NCBI GenBank assembly: GCA_025924755.1
Contig: JAICHT010000058.1
Coordinates: 1 to 14,416 of the forward strand
Source of the DNA: Chitinophagaceae bacterium
Lineage (GTDB): Bacteria > Bacteroidota > Bacteroidia > Chitinophagales > Chitinophagaceae
Length of the DNA stretch: 14,416 nucleotides
Reading direction: 5' to 3'
Positions 6,070 through 12,061 of the stretch are shown here, one piece after another (position 1 is the stretch's first letter; the number at the start of each line of letters is the position of its first letter). Under the pieces are notes generated by a model that was not told the DNA's origin, did not search any database, and saw only the letters and a program-made list of their open reading frames with translations. A program made the position numbers and the translations under genes.

Positions 6070-6993
6070 ATGTCTCTGATAGTTGTGGGCAGCATGGCCT
6101 TTGATGCGATTGAAACTCCTTTTGGTAAAAGCGATAGAATTATTGGTGGCGCAGCTACCTATATTGCATGGAGCGCTTCGAACTTCACAAAATCTATCAA
6201 ACAGATTTCGGTAGTGGGCGGCGATTTTCCAAAAGAAGAATTGCAAGCTTTGGAGCAAAGAGGCGTATCGATGGAAGGCGTACAAATTAAAGAAGACGAG
6301 AAATCTTTTTTTTGGAGTGGCAAATATCATATGGATATGAACACACGGGATACGTTGGAAACGCAGCTAAATGTACTGGCCAATTTTCAACCCGTTGTTC
6401 CACAAAGCTTCCAGGACTGTGAGTTTTTAATGCTGGGAAATTTAGTACCTGCAGTACAAATGAGTGTGATAGAGCAGCTAAAACATCGGCCGAAATTAGT
6501 AGTAATGGATACGATGAATTTTTGGATGGAAGTAGCGCTGGATGATCTAAAAAAAGTATTAAAAAAAGTAGATGTATTATTAGTGAACGACAGCGAAGCA
6601 CGGGAATTGAGCCATGAATTTTCTTTAGTGAAAGCCGCCAAAATCATAATGAAGATGGGGCCGCAATACCTGATTATTAAAAAAGGTGAACACGGCGCTT
6701 TACTGTTTCATAAGGATAATGTATTTTTTGCACCCGCGCTTCCGCTGGAAGATGTGTTTGACCCCACTGGTGCCGGCGATACGTTTGCCGGAGGCTTTAT
6801 CGGCCATATTGCCCGTACCAAAGATGTATCGTTCGACAATATGAAAACCGCTATTATTGTAGGCTCGGCTATGGCGTCTTTTTGTGTAGAAAAGTTTGGT
6901 ACCGAACGGTTAAGAACCTTAACCAAAAAAGATATTGACTACCGCATTGTGCAGTTTCAGGAGCTGGTAAATTTTGATATCGAGCTGGTATAA
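6070..6993 (+). CDS. PfkB/ribokinase-family carbohydrate or nucleoside kinase
   Basis: The 307-aa protein has the family length and landmarks: an N-terminal VVGSMAFDAIETPFG followed by a GGAATYIA glycine motif, a central VNDSEAREL (N173xxE176, the Mg/ATP-linked motif), and C-terminal DPTGAGDTFAGGF (231-243) with the catalytic base Asp237. Members phosphorylate sugars, adenosine or related small molecules with ATP; the substrate cannot be told from the sequence. GSMAFD resembles the nucleoside-kinase-like branch more than classical ribokinase, but this is weak. The ATG at 6070 begins MSLIVVGS, the usual first strand. No transporter or sugar operon accompanies it. asd follows on the same strand but has its own promoter. 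Confidence 0.9.
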   Translation: MSLIVVGSMAFDAIETPFGKSDRIIGGAATYIAWSASNFTKSIKQISVVGGDFPKEELQALEQRGVSMEGVQIKEDEKSFFWSGKYHMDMNTRDTLETQLNVLANFQPVVPQSFQDCEFLMLGNLVPAVQMSVIEQLKHRPKLVVMDTMNFWMEVALDDLKKVLKKVDVLLVNDSEARELSHEFSLVKAAKIIMKMGPQYLIIKKGEHGALLFHKDNVFFAPALPLEDVFDPTGAGDTFAGGFIGHIARTKDVSFDNMKTAIIVGSAMASFCVEKFGTERLRTLTKKDIDYRIVQFQELVNFDIELV

Positions 6994-7048
6994 AAAAAGA
7001 AATTACTTACACAACTGTAAACTTTATTCTTTGCAATAGAAAAACATT

Positions 7049-7079
7049 TTTGGCAAAACTCAGTTTTTGTCTATTTTCG
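7049..7079 (+). promoter_or_regulatory. Strong promoter of the asd leader
   Basis: TTTG (7049-7052), a 19-nt spacer and TATTTTCG (7072-7079) agree with the Bacteroidota TTTG/TAnnTTTG promoter except for one position. Transcription should start around 7083-7086, only a few bases before the leader-peptide ATG at 7088. The leader would then be translated from an almost leaderless end. Confidence 0.6.
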
Positions 7080-7087
7080 CTGCGCAA

Positions 7088-7150
7088 ATGAAAAAAACCA
7101 CATACACAAAACGTATTAAGAAACATTTTTCCGACAGGGAAGGTGCGTAA
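7088..7150 (+). CDS. Putative Lys/Thr-rich leader peptide of the asd attenuator (20 aa)
   Basis: ATG at 7088 to TAA at 7148 encodes MKKTTYTKRIKKHFSDREGA. Eight of 20 residues are Lys (2, 3, 8, 11, 12) or Thr (4, 5, 7), and there is one Ile. Aspartate-semialdehyde dehydrogenase stands at the root of Lys, Thr, Met and Ile synthesis. The frame lies between a good promoter and a Rho-independent terminator in front of asd. Its last codons (Arg-Glu-Gly) contain GGGAAGGT, the antiterminator half-site, and the stop follows at once. A ribosome stalled on the early Lys/Thr codons would expose that half-site, and one reaching the stop would cover it. This is the geometry of thr/trp-type attenuation. Translation itself is inferred, and A-rich DNA makes Lys codons common by chance. 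Confidence 0.6.
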   Translation: MKKTTYTKRIKKHFSDREGA

Positions 7151-7186
7151 CGTTATTGTATGTAAAAGATACTAACAAACCTTCCC
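7137..7186 (+). promoter_or_regulatory. Antiterminator half-sites of the asd leader
   Basis: GGGAAGGT (7137-7144) is identical to the 3' arm of the terminator and can pair over 8 bp with ACCTTCCC (7179-7186), the terminator's 5' arm. The two pairings are mutually exclusive. Between them GTAT (7158-7161) and ATAC (7169-7172) can form a small inner stem. The upstream half-site lies inside the leader reading frame, so ribosome position could choose the fold. Confidence 0.6.
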
Positions 7187-7206
7187 AAAAACGGGAAGGT
7201 TTTTTT
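7177..7206 (+). terminator. Rho-independent terminator in the asd leader (attenuator)
   Basis: AAACCTTCCC (7177-7186) and GGGAAGGTTT (7193-7202) form a perfect 10-bp stem with a 6-nt loop, followed by a run of seven T (7200-7206). It ends 25 nt before the asd ATG. The kinase gene ends almost 200 nt earlier and a promoter lies between, so this is better read as a premature terminator for asd than as the end of the kinase transcript. Confidence 0.85.
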
Positions 7207-7231
7207 ATAACTAAACAAAAACAAACCAATA

Positions 7232-8242
7232 ATGAAAGTTGCTGTTGTAGGCGCCACAGGCCTTGTAGGTACTAAAATGCTGCAGGTGTTAGAAGAACGA
7301 AATTTTCCGGTTACGGAGCTACTTCCGGTGGCTTCTCAAAAGTCGGTAGGCAAAGAAGTATTTTTTAAAGGCAAGAGCTATAAAGTGGTAAGCATGGAAG
7401 ATGCGATTGCAGCAAAGCCGGCAGTAGCCTTGTTTTCAGCCGGTGGCAGCACCTCGTTGGAGTGGGCGCCTAAGTTTGCCGAAGCTGGTATTACCGTTAT
7501 TGACAATTCATCGGCCTGGCGTATGGACCCTAATAAACCATTGGTAGTGCCGGAGGTAAATGCAGATGTATTAACGGCAACCGATAAAATTATAGCCAAT
7601 CCCAATTGTTCTACCATACAAATGGTAGTAGCCTTACAGCCGCTACATAAAAAGTATGGCATCAGGCGCATCGTAGTATCCACCTATCAAAGCGTTACCG
7701 GCACTGGTAAAAAAGCGGTAGATCAATTGATGGGGGAACGGAACAAATCGGTAGCAGGTAAAAGCAGCGAATATGATATGGCGTATAAATATCCGATTGA
7801 TCTAAATGCCATTCCACAGATAGATGTGTTTTTGGAAAACGGCTATACGAAGGAAGAAATGAAAATGGTGAACGAAACCAAAAAGATTATGGGTGATGAC
7901 AGCATCAGGGTTACGGCGACAACTGTACGCATTCCTGTTATTGGTGGCCACAGCGAAGCCGTGAACGTAGAGTTTGCTAATGATTTTGATTTACAGGAAG
8001 TAAAAGAACTATTAAGCAATGCGCCTGGCGTTATTGTGCAGGATGAACCGTCGGCGCAGCAATACCCGATGCCACTGAATGCACACGAAAAAGATGAAGT
8101 ATTTGTAGGCCGCTTACGAAGGGATGAAACACAACCCAACACCCTTAATATGTGGATTGTAAGTGATAACCTGCGCAAAGGCGCTGCTACCAATGCCGTG
8201 CAGATTGCCGAGTATTTGATGGAAAAAGGATTGTTAGGTTAA
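7232..8242 (+). CDS. asd: Aspartate-semialdehyde dehydrogenase
   Basis: The enzyme reduces aspartyl-4-phosphate to aspartate semialdehyde with NADPH in the cytoplasm, the branch point to lysine/diaminopimelate, threonine, methionine and isoleucine. The 336-aa product shows the NADP-binding GATGLVG (7-13), SAGGSTS (69-75), the catalytic cysteine in NPNCSTIQ (C126), YQSVTGTGKKA (152-162, with Q153) and the catalytic-histidine region RIPVIGGHSEAVNVEF (H240). Length and spacing fit the common bacterial type. The ATG at 7232 begins MKVAVVGATG, the expected first strand. No Shine-Dalgarno is visible. It is preceded by the leader peptide and attenuator described above, and a candidate terminator lies about 100 nt after its stop, antisense to the next gene. 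Confidence 0.97.
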   Translation: MKVAVVGATGLVGTKMLQVLEERNFPVTELLPVASQKSVGKEVFFKGKSYKVVSMEDAIAAKPAVALFSAGGSTSLEWAPKFAEAGITVIDNSSAWRMDPNKPLVVPEVNADVLTATDKIIANPNCSTIQMVVALQPLHKKYGIRRIVVSTYQSVTGTGKKAVDQLMGERNKSVAGKSSEYDMAYKYPIDLNAIPQIDVFLENGYTKEEMKMVNETKKIMGDDSIRVTATTVRIPVIGGHSEAVNVEFANDFDLQEVKELLSNAPGVIVQDEPSAQQYPMPLNAHEKDEVFVGRLRRDETQPNTLNMWIVSDNLRKGAATNAVQIAEYLMEKGLLG

Positions 8243-8306
8243 TGGAAGTTAGTAAGTATTATATTAACTATTGTTGTATACGATTCTGATTTAAACCATA
8301 CCGGTT

Positions 8307-8978
8307 CTAATCAGTATCCACCGAACGATTGATAAATTTTAAAAACGGTTGCAAGGCCTCAAAAGCGGCAACCGTTTTTTTATGCAAACTGGCCTTTGTA
8401 AGTTCCTCATCCGTTAACTTTTGCTCGGCAATAAAACTTTTTAATTTTAAATATTCAATAGCCATATTATCCCTTTCATAACCTTTGGGCATACTTGCCA
8501 AACTTATTTCTGCGCCTTTATATACATCGCCATAAATAGCTTTAAATGTCTTTTCTGTAATGATACTTTCAAACTCTTTCCAGTTGTAATCAATTTCCTG
8601 CCGCACTTTTTTTAACTGAAATACTTCGGGCATCCACAATCCGCCGCCTACAAAGCTGTTGCCGGGTTCGCAATGAAAATAATATCCGGCAAAAGGTGAT
8701 TTTTTGCCGCCTGGTTTAATGCTGGCGCCCATATTAGTTTTGTAGGGTGATTTGTCTTTTGAAAACCGCACGTCGCGGTTAATGCGAAACAAACAATCTT
8801 TGGCTGTTAAGCCTGCTATGGCTATATCTGTTCTTCCAAAATCATCAATTACTAATTGAATAAAATTCTGGAAATCTATTTTGGCAGCTTCATATTCTTT
8901 TCGGTGTTCTTCAAACCAGGGGCGGTCGTTGTTCTTTTTTAAAAGGGATAAGAAGCGAAGTGTTTGCGGCTCTAACAT
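8307..8978 (-). CDS. DUF2461 (TIGR02453-type) conserved protein
   Basis: The 223-aa protein has the family signature throughout: LRFLSLLKKNNDRPWFEEHRKEYE at the start, CLFRINRDVRFSKDKSPYKTNMGASI in the centre, then GYYFHCEPGNSFVGGGLWMPE. The molecular function of DUF2461 is not established and I infer none. It is convergent with asd, with 64 nt between the two stops. Its last 35 codons contain a 12-bp inverted repeat that looks like a terminator for asd on the opposite strand (8341-8381). The ATG at 8978 gives the usual family N-terminus. Confidence 0.9.
   Translation of the reverse strand: MLEPQTLRFLSLLKKNNDRPWFEEHRKEYEAAKIDFQNFIQLVIDDFGRTDIAIAGLTAKDCLFRINRDVRFSKDKSPYKTNMGASIKPGGKKSPFAGYYFHCEPGNSFVGGGLWMPEVFQLKKVRQEIDYNWKEFESIITEKTFKAIYGDVYKGAEISLASMPKGYERDNMAIEYLKLKSFIAEQKLTDEELTKASLHKKTVAAFEALQPFLKFINRSVDTD
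8341..8381 (+). terminator. Likely asd terminator embedded antisense in the DUF2461 gene
   Basis: AAAAACGGTTGC (8341-8352) and GCAACCGTTTTT (8368-8379) form a perfect 12-bp stem with a 15-nt loop, ending in seven T (8375-8381) on the plus strand. It is the first such structure after the asd stop. It lies wholly within the DUF2461 coding sequence, where the same bases encode KKTVAAFEALQPFLK. The stem is symmetrical, so the minus strand also has a T-run (five T) after it. Confidence 0.6.
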
Positions 8979-9041
8979 AGTATCTGAAGGTAATTGCGTG
9001 ATTAATATGGTTGATAATCAATAGCCGTTTGCGTATTCGAA

Positions 9042-9142
9042 TGTATGATATAATTATAGTGCTATCCTGTTGAGCGAAGTATCTGAAGTACCCGATGCCT
9101 CGTTCCTCGGCATGACAGAGTCGCTTATTGCATTATCATACA
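9042..9142. repeat. Intergenic repeat block flanked by inverted 9-mers (MITE- or REP-like)
   Basis: The 208-nt gap between the DUF2461 gene and the HNH gene holds a G/C-richer block (about 9060-9120) with CCCGATGCCTCGTTCCTCGG and CATGACAGAG. An ATGCC...GGCAT imperfect dyad lies inside it, and GAAGTA occurs twice. From memory, blocks built on GATGCCTCGTTCCTCGGCAT are scattered between genes in many Bacteroidota genomes. TGTATGATA (9042-9050) and its exact complement TATCATACA (9134-9142) flank the block, which suggests termini of a small non-coding element. No coding region or promoter is evident in it. Confidence 0.5.
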
Positions 9143-9186
9143 ATTAAAAACAGCATCAGGAAGTTTTTATTTATATTTCATCATTC

Positions 9187-9750
9187 CTATAACACTCGTG
9201 CCCAGTTTTCGCCGCTTTTGATACGGTACATCGTCATTTCGCTTACTGCATATTTATCGGCCAGTTGTTTAATGGTAACATTTCTCTTTTTATTGTGCAG
9301 CATATCTTTTATACGCTTTACCTGTGCGGCGGTTAGTTTTAAACCGGTTTGGCGGTTGGCCTGCTTTTCTTTATAGGCCATCTTTGCCGGACTTTGCTGC
9401 TGGTGTTCAATCATTTCATCCAGTGTAGCCCATTTTAAATTTTTAACCGAGTTATCCAGCTTGTTGTGATTTTTATGAATTACATATTTGTGCTTGGCAG
9501 AAGGCTTATCTATAAAAAGCTTGGCCAGCTCGCGGTGTATATACAGCGTTCCTTTTTTGCCGGGGCGGTGCAGGTTTAAAGTGCGATAGCCGGTAGTTAA
9601 AGAGCCTTGTAAAAGTTTTCCATCTTCCAGTATCTCTTCTTTATAACTGGCAATGCGGCCCTGCGACGATAAAGCGTAGCGGTTGCGCAGTTCTTTACTG
9701 CCGCTGAAGGCCAGTGGCTTCCAAACCTCGGCTGAAAGTTTCTTAATCAT
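9187..9750 (-). CDS. NUMOD4 / HNH-like / helix-turn-helix DNA-binding protein
   Basis: The 187-aa protein has three parts. Residues 9-62 resemble NUMOD4 (VWKPLAF...RYALSSQGRIASY). Residues 70-108 resemble the HNH module of phage homing endonucleases (YIHRELAKLFI, KYVIHKNHNKLDNSVKNLKWAT). Residues 138-182 form a resolvase-like helix-turn-helix (LTAAQVKRIKDML...IKQLADKYAVSEMTMYRI). The family is best known as freestanding or intron-borne homing endonucleases such as I-HmuI. Here the residue before the central histidine (H92) is Ile, where active members usually have Asp/Asn or His, so nuclease activity may be lost. No intron, intein or phage gene surrounds it. A domesticated DNA-binding protein is one possibility. 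Start at 9750; no Shine-Dalgarno visible. Confidence 0.75.
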   Translation of the reverse strand: MIKKLSAEVWKPLAFSGSKELRNRYALSSQGRIASYKEEILEDGKLLQGSLTTGYRTLNLHRPGKKGTLYIHRELAKLFIDKPSAKHKYVIHKNHNKLDNSVKNLKWATLDEMIEHQQQSPAKMAYKEKQANRQTGLKLTAAQVKRIKDMLHNKKRNVTIKQLADKYAVSEMTMYRIKSGENWARVL

Positions 9751-9835
9751 GCATGTATATTTTACCGGAAGCGTAAAGCTTGTATGAACACTATAGTTAA
9801 TAAGATTCGCTATAAAATTCGTGCCTGATATTATA

Positions 9836-11968
9836 TCAATCCTTATGTATCATTTTCAAAAACTGATCTTCCGAAATAATTTTAATACTGTTGATTTTTT
9901 TTGCTTTTTCCAGTTTGCTGCCGGCATCGTCGCCCACTACCAGGTAAGCCAGCTTGCTGCTTACACCCGAAACAATTTGTCCGCCCTGCGCTTCCACCAT
10001 CGCCTCAGCTTCGCTTCGTTTTAATTGGTTCATAGTTCCGGTAAATAAAAACGTCTGTCCTTTCAGGCTGCCACCGGGTACAAATTGTTTTTTATCATTT
10101 TGTAATTGTACCCCCAGGCTTTGCAGTTTTTTAAGCATTTTGATATTATCATCATTCTGAAAAAAAGAATATACGCTGCTGGCTACTTTAGGGCCTACGT
10201 CTTCCAGGTTTTGTAGCGCTTCTTCATCAAAATTCTGAAGGTCTAAAATATTATTTATGGCATGTGCCAGTGTTTTAGCCATGGTTTCTCCTACAAACCG
10301 GATTCCCAGCGCAAAGATCAGGCGGTGCAGGGGTTGCTTTTTGGTAGCTTCAATAGCGGCTTTCAAATTATCAACCGATTTTTTTCCAAAGCCTTCCAAA
10401 GCACCAATGGCTTCATAATCCAACTGGTAAATTTGCGGTATGGATTGCAGCCAACCCAGGTTGTAAAATTTTTTAATATTCGCTTCGCCCAGTCCCCTGA
10501 TGTCCATAGCATCTTTGCTGGTAAAATGGTACAGCCGCTCCAGTATTTGTGCGGGGCAATTAATATTGGTACAGCGCCAGGCGGCCTCTTCCGCTACGCG
10601 GTACAATTCGTCGCCGCAGGATGGGCAATTTGTCGGAAACCGGATTGCCTGTTCCGTGCCGGTGCGTAATTCGGTTAATGGTTTTACAATATACGGAATC
10701 ACATCACCGGCACGCTCCACTAAAACGGTATCGCCTATGCGAATATCTTTTTCGCGAATGTTATCTTCATTAAAAAGCGACACAGAACCTACAGTAACAC
10801 CGCCTATAGGCACAGGTTCTATTTTAGCCACCGGGCCAATATTGCCGGTACGGCCTACCTGGTATTCTACCCGCAATAGTTTACTGGTGGCCTGACGCGC
10901 TTTAAATTTATAAGCTATGGCCCAGCGGGGATGGTGGGTGGTCATACCCATTTTATCCTGCAATTCAAAATCGTTTACTTTAATTACCATCCCGTCAATT
11001 TCATAAGGAAGGTTTTCCCGCTCTACTTCAAATTCGTTGCAATATTCTATTACGGCCTGTATGCCTTTCAATACTCTTTTTTCTTTTTGCGGACTTCTGA
11101 AGCCCAGGTTCCACAATATCTCCAGCGATTGGGAATGAGAAGATAGTTGATAGTTGGTAGAGGATAGTTGGTTGCCACTCTTGTCCTTTTTCTTACTATC
11201 ATCTACTGTATAATAACTGATATGGTATACAAAAGCTTCCAACTTGCGGCGGCTTACCTCCAGCGGATCTTTAATACGTAAAGAACCGGAAGCGGCATTG
11301 CGCGGATTAGCTAAAGGAGAAATACCTTGTTCTATCAGGGCATCATTAAACTTTTTAAAATTATTTTTATTGATCAATACCTCGCCACGGATTTCTACCG
11401 TTTGCAAGCCATAATCTAAAAAATTTGCCGATAAGGGAATGGTGCGGATTTGTTTGATATTGGGTGTGATATCATCGCCGCGAACGCCATCGCCGCGGGT
11501 AGCGCCGCGTCCCAACTGGTTGTTTTCATATACCAACGAAATGCTGGCACCGTCAAACTTCGGTTCTACACAATATTCAATTACTTCCAGGCCGGTGAGT
11601 TCACGGGCCTTCCTGTCAAAGTCAATCAGGTCATCACTGTCATACGAGTTGTCGAGCGACAACATCGGTACCAGGTGCGGCACGGTAGGAAAAGAAGCCG
11701 TTAGCCCTTTACCTACCCGCTGCGTAGGCGAATCCGCTACTATCAGATCGGGGTTTTCTTTTTCCAATTTCTCCAATTGCTTATACAGCATATCATATTC
11801 ATAATCGGAAATCAACGGGTTATCCAGCACATAATACCGGTTTTCGTGAAACTGCAGTACCGACCGTAATGTTTCAATTTCTTTAGGTAAAATACCGCTT
11901 CCGGATTGTGCTTCCTGTAGCAGTTGCTTTGTTTTCGACTGTAAGTTTTTTATCTTTTCGTTTTCCAT
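9836..11968 (-). CDS. ligA: NAD-dependent DNA ligase LigA
   Basis: LigA seals nicks in DNA using NAD+ and is normally essential. The 710-aa protein has all domains in order: Ia (HENRYYVLDNPLISDYEYD, 41-59), adenylation with the lysine nucleophile in KFDG (K137), RGEVL (194-198) and EIDGMVIKV (323-331), an OB fold with VGRTGNIGPVA (371-381), a four-Cys zinc finger (C448, C451, C466, C471), helix-hairpin-helix repeats (about 480-600), and a BRCT domain (about 632-710). It is longer than E. coli LigA (671). Part of the excess is a low-complexity loop at about 256-279 (KKKDKSGNQLSSTNYQLSS) between EAFVYHISYY and SLEILWNLGF, encoded partly by a short repeat. The N-terminus is also about 15 residues longer before the Ia helices. 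The reading frame is intact. Confidence 0.98.
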   Translation of the reverse strand: MENEKIKNLQSKTKQLLQEAQSGSGILPKEIETLRSVLQFHENRYYVLDNPLISDYEYDMLYKQLEKLEKENPDLIVADSPTQRVGKGLTASFPTVPHLVPMLSLDNSYDSDDLIDFDRKARELTGLEVIEYCVEPKFDGASISLVYENNQLGRGATRGDGVRGDDITPNIKQIRTIPLSANFLDYGLQTVEIRGEVLINKNNFKKFNDALIEQGISPLANPRNAASGSLRIKDPLEVSRRKLEAFVYHISYYTVDDSKKKDKSGNQLSSTNYQLSSHSQSLEILWNLGFRSPQKEKRVLKGIQAVIEYCNEFEVERENLPYEIDGMVIKVNDFELQDKMGMTTHHPRWAIAYKFKARQATSKLLRVEYQVGRTGNIGPVAKIEPVPIGGVTVGSVSLFNEDNIREKDIRIGDTVLVERAGDVIPYIVKPLTELRTGTEQAIRFPTNCPSCGDELYRVAEEAAWRCTNINCPAQILERLYHFTSKDAMDIRGLGEANIKKFYNLGWLQSIPQIYQLDYEAIGALEGFGKKSVDNLKAAIEATKKQPLHRLIFALGIRFVGETMAKTLAHAINNILDLQNFDEEALQNLEDVGPKVASSVYSFFQNDDNIKMLKKLQSLGVQLQNDKKQFVPGGSLKGQTFLFTGTMNQLKRSEAEAMVEAQGGQIVSGVSSKLAYLVVGDDAGSKLEKAKKINSIKIISEDQFLKMIHKD
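11142..11170 (-). repeat. CAACTATC repeat cluster inserted in frame in ligA
   Basis: On the coding strand CAACTATC occurs three times (11170-11163, 11156-11149, 11149-11142), reading NQLSSTNYQLSS in a surface loop of the ligase adenylation domain where other LigA proteins are shorter. The same CAACTATCA lies just after paaD (17-25). From memory, tracts of this kind are common between Bacteroidota genes. Confidence 0.5.
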
Positions 11969-12015
11969 CAGGTTGTAAAAATAATAAGGGATTATGCAGG
12001 CCGCTTATAAAATTA

Positions 12016-12044
12016 TTGTGTTTTAAGTACATAGTGTATATTAG
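12016..12044 (+). promoter_or_regulatory. Possible promoter of the amylase gene
   Basis: TTG (12016-12018), an 18-nt spacer and TATATTAG (12037-12044, one mismatch to TAnnTTTG) lie in the 93-nt divergent gap between ligA and the amylase gene, 17 nt before the ATG. No equally good promoter for ligA was found in the same gap. Confidence 0.4.
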
Positions 12045-12061
12045 CCGTATAAACGATTGCT

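Noticed and set aside
7177..7206. Hairpin as the ordinary terminator of the kinase gene
   Set aside because: It lies almost 200 nt after the kinase stop and downstream of a strong promoter and the leader frame; a leader terminator for asd fits better, although it could also stop kinase readthrough.
9060..9120. CRISPR repeat
   Set aside because: It is a single unit without regularly spaced copies or cas genes.
9821..11804. Several plus-strand reading frames opposite ligA
   Set aside because: They overlap one another and a fully supported LigA coding sequence; they look like low-stop antisense shadows.
11893..11920. QSGSG in the LigA N-terminus as another copy of the G/C-rich element
   Set aside because: Only a few residues resemble the segment before copy C; the G/C-rich core is absent.
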